A stretch of 11,898 bases of DNA from an uncultured Collinsella sp. (GCA_902494585.1 CABUUD010000050.1:1-11898), one strand, 5' to 3'. Counted from the first letter of the stretch, positions 1 through 7,850 are shown. Notes: generated from the sequence alone by a model not told the origin. A program made the numbers and translations.

Positions 1-100
1 ATGTAGGCCCGATTTTCGCTCGGTCAGGTCCTGGGCTCGCACGAAGACCACATTAAGTGGTCTTCGGCTCGTGCGGAATCTACGAAAATCGGGCCTACAT
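1..100. repeat. Long intergenic palindrome (18-bp outer arms, 10-bp inner hairpin)
   Basis: Positions 1-18 and 83-100 are perfect inverted repeats (arm begins ATGTAGGCCC). Nested inside is a second perfect hairpin, CGAAGACCAC at 42-51 against GTGGTCTTCG at 57-66, with loop ATTAA. The spacers between outer and inner stems are unequal (19-41 and 67-82). No ORF covers it, and it lies beyond the clpX terminator. The window begins at base 1, so the outer arm may extend further left. It could be a bidirectional terminator, a structured RNA, or a repetitive palindromic element; the sequence alone does not decide. The inverted repeat itself is certain; its role is unknown. Confidence 0.8.
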
Positions 101-202
101 TCCTCCCCTTAGGTATCGATTACTTCAGTCTGATATGACTTTGCCGAGGCTTAAACAAACACACAGAATAACACAGGTAGTTGGGGTTATTGCGTATATA
201 TA

Positions 203-238
203 AAATAGCCTCCGACCGCGGGTGGCCGGAGGCTATTT
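203..238 (-). terminator. Rho-independent terminator of the clpP-clpX operon
   Basis: A perfect 12-bp stem (203-214 with 227-238, arm AAATAGCCTCCG) encloses a 12-nt loop, 21 nt past the clpX stop codon. On the minus strand the stem runs into TTTTATATATA, a usable U-rich tail. The stem's own A/T-rich base makes it possibly bidirectional. Positions 101-202 between this and the palindrome hold nothing I recognise. Confidence 0.85.
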
Positions 239-259
239 GCAAACACGTTTTAGGCTGGT

Positions 260-1675
260 TTAGCCGTAGATGCGTTGGGGCTGTTCTTCGCCCTTTACGG
301 AGGCTTCGGTCACGATGACCTTGGAAACGCCCTCCTCGCTGGGGAGGTCGAACATCGTCTGCTGCAGCACGTCCTCGCAGATGGAGCGCAGGCCGCGGGC
401 GCCGGTCTTGCGGGCGAGCGCCATGCGGGCGATCTCGTGCAGGGCGGCGTCCTCAAACTCAAGCTCAACGTCCTCGAGCTGGAACATCTTACGGTATTGA
501 CGCACCACGGCGTTCTTGGGCTCGGTCAGGATCGACACCAGGTCGTCCTCGTCGAGCGCCTGCGTCTGGGTGACGACAGGCGTACGTCCCACAAACTCGG
601 GGATCATGCCAAAGGCGTTGAGGTCCTGCGGGAGCACCTGACGCAGCAGATCGTTCTCGTCGACCGAAGTGGGGCCGGCGATCTCGGAGTTAAAGCCCAC
701 GCCCTTGTTGCCCACGCGGTCGGCGATGATCTTGTCCAGACCCACAAAGGCACCGCCGCAGATGAACAGGATGTTGGTCGTGTCGATCTGCAGCAGCTCC
801 TGCTGGGGATGCTTGCGGCCGCCGGTGGGCGGAACACTTGCCACCGTGCCCTCAAGAATCTTAAGCAGCGCCTGCTGAACGCCCTCGCCCGAAACATCGC
901 GGGTGATGGAGAGGTTCTCGGCCTTGCGGGCGATCTTGTCGATCTCGTCCACGTAGATAATGCCAACCTGCGCGCGCTCGATATCGCCATCGGCGGCGTT
1001 GATGAGCTTGAGCAGGATGTTCTCCACGTCCTCGCCCACGTAGCCGGCCTCGGTGAGCGCGGTGGCGTCGGCGATGGCAAACGGCACCTCGAGGATGCGC
1101 GCGAGCGTCTGGGCGAGCAGGGTCTTACCGGTACCGGTGGGACCGAGCAGCAAAATGTTGGACTTGGCGAGCTCCACCTCATCCATATCGTCGTCGAGCT
1201 GGCCGCCCATGCCGCCAGCCTCGTCAAAGGCCGAAAGCGCGGCGCCGCCCTCGATCACGCGGCGATAGTGGTTGTACACGGCAACCGACATGGCGCGCTT
1301 GGCGTCCTCCTGGCCCATGACATAAGCCGAAAGCTCGTCATAGATTTCGTGCGGCGTCGGCACGTGCGTAATGACCTGACGGGCGTCGTCCTCGAGCTCA
1401 AAGCCCTCGGCCTCGGGATCCGTAGCAGACTGGGACGCAGCCTGGCCGTGATCGTTGAGGAAGCCCGGCAGCTTGCCGTTGCGGGCAGCGTCCATAAAGT
1501 CCGAAGCCAGTGACTCCTCCAGGATCTCGGAACAGGCGGCGACGCACTCGTCGCAGATAAAAATGTTGGTCGGACCCTTAACAAGGCGACGAACCTGTCC
1601 CTGCTCTTTTCCGCAGAAGGAGCAGCGAATGGGGTTGCCGTTCTCGTCAAAGTTATCCTGCATGTTACCGGCCAT
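260..1675 (-). CDS. clpX: ATP-dependent Clp protease ATP-binding subunit ClpX
   Basis: AAA+ unfoldase that recognises substrates, unfolds them with ATP and threads them into ClpP. An N-terminal C4 zinc-binding domain is visible (C18, C21, C41, C44). It is followed by Walker A GPTGTGKT (178-185), pore loop GYVG (211-214), Walker B IIYVDEID (239-246), the RKH loop (287-289) and sensor-2 region GARGLR (425-430). At 471 residues it is longer than the usual ~420. The extra length sits in the linker after the zinc domain (about 72-97) and in an acidic Gly-rich insert (about 143-167) before Walker A. The ClpP-contact loop reads VGF (326-328) where IGF is usual, a conservative change. The ATG lies one base after the clpP stop, with AAGGA 8 nt upstream inside clpP, so the two genes are surely co-transcribed. 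Very confident. Confidence 0.98.
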   Translation of the reverse strand: MAGNMQDNFDENGNPIRCSFCGKEQGQVRRLVKGPTNIFICDECVAACSEILEESLASDFMDAARNGKLPGFLNDHGQAASQSATDPEAEGFELEDDARQVITHVPTPHEIYDELSAYVMGQEDAKRAMSVAVYNHYRRVIEGGAALSAFDEAGGMGGQLDDDMDEVELAKSNILLLGPTGTGKTLLAQTLARILEVPFAIADATALTEAGYVGEDVENILLKLINAADGDIERAQVGIIYVDEIDKIARKAENLSITRDVSGEGVQQALLKILEGTVASVPPTGGRKHPQQELLQIDTTNILFICGGAFVGLDKIIADRVGNKGVGFNSEIAGPTSVDENDLLRQVLPQDLNAFGMIPEFVGRTPVVTQTQALDEDDLVSILTEPKNAVVRQYRKMFQLEDVELEFEDAALHEIARMALARKTGARGLRSICEDVLQQTMFDLPSEEGVSKVIVTEASVKGEEQPQRIYG

Positions 1676-1676
1676 C

Positions 1677-2297
1677 CTAGGCGTCCTTCGCGGCGAGGTC
1701 GCGCGAGGTGACGATACGGTCGATCAGGCCGTAGTCGAGGGCCTCGGCAGCGGTCAGGTAGTTGTCGCGCTCGGTATCGGCCTGGACCTTCTCGATGGGC
1801 TGGCCCGAGGCGTCGGACAGGATCTGGTTGAGCTCGCGGCGGGTCTTCTTAATCTCCTCGGCCACGATCTCGATCTCGGTCTGCTGGCCCTGGGCACCGC
1901 CGCTGGGCTGGTGAATCATGACCTTGGAGTGCGGCAGACAGAAGCGCTTACCCTTGGCGCCGGCCGAAAGCAGCACAGCGGCCATAGACGCGGCCATACC
2001 CACGCAGATGGTGGAGACCTGCGGCTTAATGAAGTTCATGGTGTCAAGAATCGCCAGACCGGAGTAGACCTCGCCACCGGGCGAATTGATGTAGAGCGAG
2101 ATATCCTTCTCGGCATCCTGGCTCTCAAGATGCAGCAGCTGGGCAACGACCAGGTTGGCGCTGACGGAGTTGATCTCCTCGCCCAAGAAGATGATGCGGT
2201 CGTTGAGCAGGCGCGAATAGATATCGTAGCTGCGCTCGCCGCGCGGCGTCTGCTCGATAACGTATGGCACGAGGGCGGAATCGAACTTAGCGATCAT
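1677..2297 (-). CDS. clpP: ATP-dependent Clp protease proteolytic subunit ClpP
   Basis: Serine peptidase that forms the double heptameric ring degrading proteins fed in by ClpX. Counting from the chosen ATG, the catalytic triad is S104 (GMAASMAA), H129 (VMIHQPSGG) and D178 (ERDNYL). The N-terminus shows the usual VIEQTPRGER and DIYSRLL. With this start the protein is 206 aa, close to the ~200 typical of the family. I chose the ATG at 2295-2297 because GGAG (2304-2307) sits 6 nt upstream. In-frame alternatives are ATG at 2301-2303, ATG at 2307-2309 and TTG at 2325-2327, and they add at most 10 residues. It is followed one base later by clpX and preceded by tig, the classic tig-clpP-clpX order. 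Confidence 0.97.
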   Translation of the reverse strand: MIAKFDSALVPYVIEQTPRGERSYDIYSRLLNDRIIFLGEEINSVSANLVVAQLLHLESQDAEKDISLYINSPGGEVYSGLAILDTMNFIKPQVSTICVGMAASMAAVLLSAGAKGKRFCLPHSKVMIHQPSGGAQGQQTEIEIVAEEIKKTRRELNQILSDASGQPIEKVQADTERDNYLTAAEALDYGLIDRIVTSRDLAAKDA

Positions 2298-2343
2298 ACG
2301 CATCTCCATTTCTCTCTTGCGGACCAAATTGGTTCTAGATAAA

Positions 2344-2384
2344 CGTACGGTGCCCGCATGCTATGCATTGGCTGGCACCGTACG
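2344..2384 (-). terminator. Hairpin between tig and clpP (terminator or attenuator)
   Basis: A perfect 11-bp stem (2344-2354 with 2374-2384, arm CGTACGGTGCC) encloses a 19-nt loop. On the minus strand it is followed by TTTATCT, a short U tract. It lies in the 163-nt gap between the tig stop and the clpP start. Only about 46 nt separate it from the clpP start, so it may be partial (read-through) and set the tig:clpPX ratio. Alternatively, clpPX may have a promoter in the gap. Confidence 0.6.
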
Positions 2385-2460
2385 AAGCAACCGGATAACC
2401 GGTGTATAACTTTACCCCATCACGGGCGCACCCATGCGCTCGCGGGAAAGGTGGCGAGAA

Positions 2461-3759
2461 TTACTCGGCGTCCTTGGCGGTCTCGTCGACCTCGGTCACT
2501 TTGGCGTTCTCGACCAGGTGGTCGACGGCCTTGGAGCGACGGATGGACTCACGGACGGCAGGCATGCGGCCATCGGCGATGAACTCGGCCTTGGAAGCCT
2601 CGACGTCCTTGACGCCGGCCTTCTCGAACTCGGCGTTGATGTCGTCCTCGGTGACCTCGATCTTGAGCTCGCGGGCGAGGGCGTCGAGGGCCAGGGACTC
2701 GCGGGCGACGTCGTTGGCCTGCTTGTGCAGGTCGCCGATGAACTGCTCCATGGTCAGGCCGGAAGCGGGCAGCCAGGTGTCCAGCGTCATGCCGCGGGCA
2801 GCGAGGTTGGACAGGAAGTTCTGGCCAAGCTCCTCAAAGACGGACTGCTCGTAGTCGGCGTCCATCTCCTCGAGCTGCAGGCGCTCGGCGAGAGCGGAGA
2901 CGCAACGGTTCTCCTTCTCGGCCGGGAGGCGAGAAGCCTTGTCCTGCTCGATCTCGATCTTGATGGCGTCGCGCATGGCGTCGATGCTGTCGAAGCCAAA
3001 GTCGGACTTGACGAGCTCGTCGGTGAGCTCGGGGGTGTTGCGGACCTTGATGCCCTTGACGGTGACCTCGACGGTGTGGGTCTCGGCCTCCTCGCCCTCC
3101 TCGGCCTCGTCGGTCCAGGTGACGGACTTGACGTCGTCAACGTTAGCGCCGATCAGGGCCTCGTTGAACTCCTTGGGGTTGCTGTCGCTACCGGCGATGA
3201 GCATGCGGCCCTCGGCGGCAAAGTTGTCGGCGTTCTCGACGGCCTTGAGGTCGACGGTGACGTAGTCCTCGGCCTCGACGGCGCGACCCTCGACGTCTTC
3301 GAAGGTGGCACGGTAGTTGAGGAGCATCTCGACCTGGTTGTTGATCTCGGACTCGGTGACCTCCGCAGGGGGCATCTCGATCTCGACGGCGTCGAAGGAG
3401 GAGAGCTCAGCGGCGGGACGCAGGGAGAACTCGACGGTGTAGGTGTAATCCTCGTGATCCTTGGCGAGGTCGAGCTCCTTGTAGTCACCATTCTTGGTGG
3501 GAACGATGTCCAGCTCGTTGAGGACGGCGGGCTCGTTGGCGGCGATCAGGTCGTTGGTGGCCTGAGCGAGGGTAGCCTCGGCGCCAAGAGCGGAGTCGAT
3601 GACCGGACGGGGAGCCTTACCGGCACGGAAGCCCGGGAAGCGGTACTTCTTGGCGGTCTCCTTGTAAGCCTTCTTGATCGCGGCGTCGACGTCGGCGGCC
3701 GGGATGGTGACCGTAGCGGTGAGCTTGGCGTCCTTGACGTCAGAAGCGGTGATGTTCAA
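2461..3759 (-). CDS. tig: Trigger factor (ribosome-associated chaperone / peptidyl-prolyl isomerase)
   Basis: Binds at the ribosomal exit tunnel and helps nascent chains fold. The 432-aa product has the family's usual length. The N-terminal ribosome-binding domain carries the signature GFRAGKAP (43-50). The FKBP-like isomerase domain spans about 163-240, with an acidic Asp/Glu stretch at 217-226, and the helical C-terminal 'arms' domain follows. I chose the TTG at 3757-3759 because a consensus AGGAGG (3766-3771) lies exactly 6 nt upstream. The ATG at 3772-3774 overlaps that site, and the GTG at 3760-3762 is only 3 nt from it. The longer open frame up to 3987 runs through the tRNA-Leu gene and is not real coding. 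It lies upstream of clpP and downstream of tRNA-Leu. Confidence 0.96.
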   Translation of the reverse strand: MNITASDVKDAKLTATVTIPAADVDAAIKKAYKETAKKYRFPGFRAGKAPRPVIDSALGAEATLAQATNDLIAANEPAVLNELDIVPTKNGDYKELDLAKDHEDYTYTVEFSLRPAAELSSFDAVEIEMPPAEVTESEINNQVEMLLNYRATFEDVEGRAVEAEDYVTVDLKAVENADNFAAEGRMLIAGSDSNPKEFNEALIGANVDDVKSVTWTDEAEEGEEAETHTVEVTVKGIKVRNTPELTDELVKSDFGFDSIDAMRDAIKIEIEQDKASRLPAEKENRCVSALAERLQLEEMDADYEQSVFEELGQNFLSNLAARGMTLDTWLPASGLTMEQFIGDLHKQANDVARESLALDALARELKIEVTEDDINAEFEKAGVKDVEASKAEFIADGRMPAVRESIRRSKAVDHLVENAKVTEVDETAKDAE

Positions 3760-3765
3760 CACGTT

Positions 3766-3771
3766 CCTCCT
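3766..3771 (-). promoter_or_regulatory. Shine-Dalgarno AGGAGG that fixes the tig start at TTG
   Basis: On the minus strand AGGAGG directly follows the bases of an in-frame ATG (3772-3774) and lies 6 nt before TTG (3757-3759). If translation began at the ATG, the consensus ribosome binding site would be inside the coding sequence and unused. This favours the rarer TTG initiation codon and a protein beginning MNITASD. Confidence 0.75.
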
Positions 3772-3816
3772 CATACTGCCCAGCTTATCTGAGGTGCTGG
3801 TACCTTTATGCAACAA

Positions 3817-3841
3817 GCGTCGCGAGGGCATAAGCCGACGC
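3817..3841 (-). terminator. Possible weak terminator after tRNA-Leu
   Basis: A 6-bp stem (GCGTCG at 3817-3822 with CGACGC at 3836-3841) lies 8 nt past the tRNA 3' end. On the minus strand it is followed by TTGTTGCAT, a poor U tract. It may be a weak terminator or a processing structure between tRNA-Leu and tig. Low confidence. Confidence 0.35.
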
Positions 3842-3849
3842 GGGTGCGT

Positions 3850-3933
3850 TGGTGCGGGCGAAAGGACTCGAACCTTCACGGGAATCCCACCAGAACCTAA
3901 ATCTGGCGCGTCTACCAATTCCGCCACGCCCGC
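3850..3933 (-). tRNA. tRNA-Leu (anticodon UAG)
   Basis: A full cloverleaf can be drawn on the minus strand. Acceptor GCGGGCG (3927-3933) pairs with CGCCCGC (3854-3860), the discriminator is A, and CCA is encoded at 3850-3852. The anticodon stem CCAGA/TCTGG encloses the loop TTTAGGT, giving anticodon UAG, which reads CUA and probably other CUN leucine codons. A long class-II variable arm (GGGA/TCCC) and T arm GAAGG-TTCGAGT-CCTTT are present. The length of 84 nt including CCA suits tRNA-Leu. It sits just upstream of tig. Confidence 0.97.
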
Positions 3934-4023
3934 ATGAGCGCACAGACTAGGAATGATAGCAGATACGAGCGGCAAGCGCACGCACACCTTTTACAGACTC
4001 ACGACCTCACCACGAGTGCAGAA

Positions 4024-4044
4024 GGCGGGGCGAGTTGCCCCGCC
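4024..4044 (-). terminator. GC-rich terminator after the molybdenum hydroxylase operon
   Basis: A perfect 8-bp stem (GGCGGGGC at 4024-4031, GCCCCGCC at 4037-4044) has a 5-nt loop GAGTT, about 30 nt past the large-subunit stop. The following minus-strand sequence, TTCTGC, is a poor U tract, so termination may be inefficient or Rho-assisted. Between here and the tRNA (3934-4023) I see only possible tRNA promoter sequence, for example a TATCAT -10-like box at 3954-3959. Confidence 0.55.
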
Positions 4045-4073
4045 CCGCCAATTACGACTTGTTCGCCGACCCG

Positions 4074-6905
4074 CTACTCCCCCAGCAGGGCCTTCTCGGG
4101 CGTGATCGGCAGCGAGCGAACCTGATGGCCGGTGGCGTGCGCCACGGCCGAGGCAACGGCGGCGAGCGGCGTGTTGATGACGACCTCGCCGATCGACTTG
4201 GCGCCAAACGGACCCGTCGGCTCGTAGCTCGGCTCAAAGGCCACGCGAATGCTGCCGATATCCAGGCGCGTGGGCAGCTTGTAGCTCATAAAGTTGCCGG
4301 TGCGCAGGCGGCCGCGATCGTCGTGCTCGACGATCTCATAGAGCGCGTGGCCGATACCTTGGGCAATACCGCCCTCGGCCTGGACGCGCGCGAGCGCCTC
4401 GTTGATCACGGTACCGCAGTCGACGGCCGCCGCGTAGTCCACCACAGCCACCTTGCCGGTGGCCTTGTCGACCTCGACCTCGGCAATGCCGGCCATAAAC
4501 GGCGGGGGCGAAACGGGCAGGCAGGCAGAGGCATGCGAGGTCAGCGCGTCGCCGCCCGCGATGTTCTTGACGCACAGGTTGGCAAAATCACGCAGCGTAA
4601 GGTAGCGGTTCTGCTCGCGCGCGGCGCGCTCATCGGACAGGCGCACGTACTGACCATCAAAGACCACATCGGCGGCGTCTACGTCCCACATCTGGGCAGC
4701 CTTGGCGCAGATCTTCTCGCGCAGCTCGGTCGCGGCGTTCTTGGCGGCGAGGCCCGTCACGTACGTACCCGAGCTCGCGTACGAGCCGGCGTCGAACGGC
4801 GACACATCGGTGTCCACGCCGCGCACCACGATGAGCGAACTCTCCACGCCCAGCTCCTCGGCGGCAATCTGCGCCAGGATCGTATCGACGCCCATGCCGT
4901 TATCGGTGGCGCCGGTGCCGATGGAAATGAAGCCGTCCTCTTCCAGGCGCATGTCGATGCCGGCGATATCCACATTGGAGATGCCCGAGCCCTGCATGGT
5001 GAGCGCGCAGCCCAGGGCACGCACGCGGTCGCCCAGGTCTACGGCCAGCGGCTTGTCGCGCCAACCGATCATGTCCATCGCGCGAAGCAGGCAGCGGTCG
5101 AGCGCGCAGGCGTTGAGCTTCTCGTTGTAGTACTGCGGCATGGTCTCGCCCTCGCGCACGATGTTCTTAAGGCGCAGGTCGGCGGGGTCCATGTGCAGCA
5201 TGTCGGCGAGCTCGTTGACGGCGCTCTCCACGGCAAACTGGCCCTGGGTGGCACCGTAGCCGCGATACGCGCCGCCGCGGTTGGTGTTGGTGTAGACCGC
5301 GTCCCACCTAAAGCGGCTCGCCTTCACATGGTTGTAGATCGGCAGGCTCTTGTGTCCCGAGAGGCCGATCGTCGTGGTGGCGTGCTCGCCGTACGCGCCG
5401 GCGTTGGACAACGTGTGCAAGTCGATGGCCGTGATGGTGCCGTCGTTCATGGCGCCCAGCTTAACGGTCATCTGCATCTGGTGACGCGAGTTGCCCGCAG
5501 TGATGGTCTCCTCGCGGGTGTAGCAGCAGTAACTCGGACGGCCAGTCTGCTGGGTGACGAACGCCACGAAGATCTCGCAGCAACCCGTCTGCTTGGAGCC
5601 AAAGCCGCCGCCGATGCGCGGCTTAATGACCTGCACCTGCGACTGCGGGATATCGAGCGACTGCGCGACCATGCGGCGCACGTGGAAGGGCACCTGTGTA
5701 GAGGTGGTCACCGAGATGCGCCCAAACGCGTCGGTCGTCGCGAAGGCGCGGAAGGTCTCCATAGGCGCGGTCTGCGTGGCCTGGCTGGTGTAGGTGCGCT
5801 CAAAAACGATGTCGCTCTGGGCGAAGGCCTCGTCCAGGTCGCCATAATCGCTGGTACCGCTGCACACCAGGTTGCGAGCAACGTCGCCGCCCTGCGGGAA
5901 CATAAAGGTCACGTCGCCCTCGGGGTGGACCACGATGTCGTTATCGAGTGCCTGGGTAAAGTCGAGCAGCGGCTCGAGCACCTCGTAGTCGACCTTGATG
6001 AGCTTGAGCGCCTTGTCGGCGGCCTCCTCGGTCTCGGCGGCGACGATCGCAACCTCCTCGTTTTGGTAGCGCACCAGGTTCTCGAGGATCAGGCGGTCGT
6101 AGGGACTCGGCTGCGGATAGCTCTGGCCGGCGATGGTAAAGCGGCGCTTGGGCACGTCCTCGTAGGTGTAGACGCCCACGACGCCGGGCACCTTCAGCGC
6201 GCGCGACGTATCGATGGAGCGGATCTTGGCGCGGGCATAGGGGCTGCGCTTAAGTTTGACGATGAGCGCACCGGCGGGCACCATATCGCCGGTGTAGACG
6301 GGACGACCCTCGAGCAGGGCCTTCGAGTCCTTCTTGGGCTGCTTGTGAGTGATCTGCTTGTAGGAGACACCGTCGCAGCTGGTGTCGTTGTCCGGCAGCT
6401 CGGGCATCTCAAAGCCCACCTGCACGCCGGACTCGTTGAGGAAGCGCACGATAGCGCGCAGCTGGCTCTCGTAGCCGCTGCAGCGGCAGAGATTGCCGGC
6501 GAGCTGGCGCGAGAGCTCCTCGCGCGTGGCGACGAGGCTCGGGTCCTCCTTGGCGGCGCGGGCAAGCGCCAGCACGTTCATGATGAGGCCGGGGGCGCAA
6601 AAACCGCACTGCTCAGCGCCTTCGGCAGCCATCGCACGGGCGAGCGCCTCGGACTCGGCCTTGAGGCCCTCGAGCGTGGTGATGGAGCGGCCCTCAACAC
6701 GGGCGGCGGGAACCGAGCAGCTCAGCACCGGGTCGCCATCGAGCCACACCGTGCACAGACCGCAGTTGGTGGTCTCACAGGCACAGCGCACCGACGCGCA
6801 GCCCTGCTCGCGCAGCAGCGCAAAGAGCATGGTGTCGGGGGCAATCTGAACCTTGACCTTGCGGCCGTTGAGCGTAAAGGAAAGATCGATGAGTTTGGCA
6901 GCCAT
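4074..6905 (-). CDS. Molybdenum hydroxylase, fused [2Fe-2S]-Mo subunit (XdhD-like, xanthine dehydrogenase family)
   Basis: Large catalytic subunit of a xanthine dehydrogenase/aldehyde oxidoreductase family enzyme; it hydroxylates a purine, N-heterocycle or aldehyde with water. The first [2Fe-2S] cluster is held by C43, C48, C51 and C63, and the second by C100, C103, C140 and C142. The cofactor domains follow: GGGFGSKQ (432-439), the AYRGYG region (546-551) and the catalytic glutamate in GAKSIGE (E907). At 943 aa, Fe-S and Mo domains are fused and FAD is on a separate protein, as in E. coli XdhD/YgfM and unlike three-subunit XdhABC. The start overlaps the upstream FAD-subunit stop (TAATG), with GAGGTG 5 nt upstream, so translation is coupled. 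XdhD-type enzymes are thought to need a labile selenium ligand, not selenocysteine, and none is encoded. The substrate cannot be read from sequence; xanthine is the best guess. Confidence 0.92.
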   Translation of the reverse strand: MAAKLIDLSFTLNGRKVKVQIAPDTMLFALLREQGCASVRCACETTNCGLCTVWLDGDPVLSCSVPAARVEGRSITTLEGLKAESEALARAMAAEGAEQCGFCAPGLIMNVLALARAAKEDPSLVATREELSRQLAGNLCRCSGYESQLRAIVRFLNESGVQVGFEMPELPDNDTSCDGVSYKQITHKQPKKDSKALLEGRPVYTGDMVPAGALIVKLKRSPYARAKIRSIDTSRALKVPGVVGVYTYEDVPKRRFTIAGQSYPQPSPYDRLILENLVRYQNEEVAIVAAETEEAADKALKLIKVDYEVLEPLLDFTQALDNDIVVHPEGDVTFMFPQGGDVARNLVCSGTSDYGDLDEAFAQSDIVFERTYTSQATQTAPMETFRAFATTDAFGRISVTTSTQVPFHVRRMVAQSLDIPQSQVQVIKPRIGGGFGSKQTGCCEIFVAFVTQQTGRPSYCCYTREETITAGNSRHQMQMTVKLGAMNDGTITAIDLHTLSNAGAYGEHATTTIGLSGHKSLPIYNHVKASRFRWDAVYTNTNRGGAYRGYGATQGQFAVESAVNELADMLHMDPADLRLKNIVREGETMPQYYNEKLNACALDRCLLRAMDMIGWRDKPLAVDLGDRVRALGCALTMQGSGISNVDIAGIDMRLEEDGFISIGTGATDNGMGVDTILAQIAAEELGVESSLIVVRGVDTDVSPFDAGSYASSGTYVTGLAAKNAATELREKICAKAAQMWDVDAADVVFDGQYVRLSDERAAREQNRYLTLRDFANLCVKNIAGGDALTSHASACLPVSPPPFMAGIAEVEVDKATGKVAVVDYAAAVDCGTVINEALARVQAEGGIAQGIGHALYEIVEHDDRGRLRTGNFMSYKLPTRLDIGSIRVAFEPSYEPTGPFGAKSIGEVVINTPLAAVASAVAHATGHQVRSLPITPEKALLGE

Positions 6906-7819
6906 TAGCGCACCTCGCTAGAATCGACGCCGGGCGCGCGGCGGCAGGAATACTCGTCCGTGGCAAACTTAGGCACTTGCACGGTCTCGAGCTCGCGGGC
7001 AAGCGCGGCCGAAAGCTCGATGCCGGCGGCGCGACGCACGGCCTGAATCGCCAGCGGGGCCGAGATGCGGCGGCGATAGTCGGCCGAGCCCCACAGGTTG
7101 GTGCCGTAGCTCAGCGCGCGCACAGACGCGGCCAGGGCGCGAAGCTCGTCCTCGGAAGGCTGCTCGGCAGTAAGGCCGCATGCCTCGCCCTGCAGCAGGG
7201 TCGCACGCAGCGGGCGGGCACCCACAGTGACATGCCAGCTGTTGTTCCACCAGGCGGCGGTGACGTTTAAGGAGGGGAAGTCGGTCGCGGCCTTGCGCAC
7301 GGCCTCATAGCTTGCGCGGTAATCGTGCTTAACGACCACGACATGCTCAATAACGTCGCGCACGTAGCCCATGTCAACGAACTCCGCGAGCGGCACGCGG
7401 CCGGCGCCCGTCAGCTCAACATAGGAATCGAGCGCGAGGAAGGCGGAGAGAACGTCCGAGAAGCCAAAGCGGCCGTAGATGCTGCCGCCCACCGTGGCGG
7501 TATTGCGCAGCTGCACGCCCACGATATCGTGGACGGCGAACTCAAAGACGTTGTTGACAAGCGCGTTGAGCTCGACATGGCGCTCGAGCTGGCGTAGGGT
7601 GCACATGGCGCCGATGCGAAACTCGGTCTCGGTCTCCTCGATCTGATCGAGTCCGCAGGCCGAAAGGTCAATCGCCGTCGCCACGCGACGCGAACCCAGG
7701 CGCATCCAGATGCCGCCGCCCACAATCTTGTTGTTGCGGTTCTTCTGTAAGAGCTCATAGGCTTCGGCCGCGTTTCCAACACGGACGTAGGTACCGAACT
7801 TGAGCACGTTCTCCCCCAT
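6905..7819 (-). CDS. Molybdenum hydroxylase FAD-binding subunit (YgfM-like)
   Basis: Passes electrons from the Fe-S clusters of the large subunit to NAD or another acceptor through FAD. The 304-aa protein has the CO-dehydrogenase-flavoprotein layout: the pyrophosphate-binding loop VGGGIWMRLG (33-42), RIGAMCTL (68-75), and the second FAD loop NTATVGGSIYGRFGFSD (106-122) followed by the LALD helix. The C-terminal domain (about 165-290) matches CO_deh_flav_C in style. It is the first gene of a two-gene operon and its stop overlaps the next start. The ATG at 7817-7819 has GAAGAG directly before it with no spacer. A GTG at 7805-7807 with GGAG 3 nt upstream is an alternative start that removes four residues. 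The family is confident; the YgfM assignment is inferred from pairing with a fused Fe-S/Mo subunit. Confidence 0.88.
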   Translation of the reverse strand: MGENVLKFGTYVRVGNAAEAYELLQKNRNNKIVGGGIWMRLGSRRVATAIDLSACGLDQIEETETEFRIGAMCTLRQLERHVELNALVNNVFEFAVHDIVGVQLRNTATVGGSIYGRFGFSDVLSAFLALDSYVELTGAGRVPLAEFVDMGYVRDVIEHVVVVKHDYRASYEAVRKAATDFPSLNVTAAWWNNSWHVTVGARPLRATLLQGEACGLTAEQPSEDELRALAASVRALSYGTNLWGSADYRRRISAPLAIQAVRRAAGIELSAALARELETVQVPKFATDEYSCRRAPGVDSSEVR

Positions 7820-7834
7820 CTCTTCACTTGTCCA

Positions 7835-7850
7835 GTACGTTTAAGTGTAC
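7835..7850. promoter_or_regulatory. Imperfect palindrome over a possible promoter of the hydroxylase operon
   Basis: GTACGTTTAAGTGTAC is an interrupted inverted repeat (GTAC-n2-TTTAA-like centre-n2-GTAC), 16-31 nt before the FAD-subunit ATG. On the minus strand it contains TACACT, a reasonable -10 box. An operator overlapping a -10 element would fit repression of a catabolic operon. No good -35 is visible and no regulator gene lies in the window, so this is tentative. Confidence 0.3.

Noticed and set aside
3760..3987. N-terminal extension of trigger factor up to an ATG at 3987
   Set aside because: The extension runs through the tRNA-Leu gene. The family N-terminus begins near the TTG at 3759, which has an ideal ribosome binding site.
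4035..6908. 957-aa open frame on the plus strand opposite the hydroxylase large subunit
   Set aside because: It is the mirror of a high-GC gene whose strong third-position bias removes stop codons on the other strand. Its composition is low-complexity (rich in Ala, Gly, Val, His, Leu) with no recognisable motif, while the minus frame has all family residues. The same applies to long plus-strand frames over clpX, tig, gdhA and selB.
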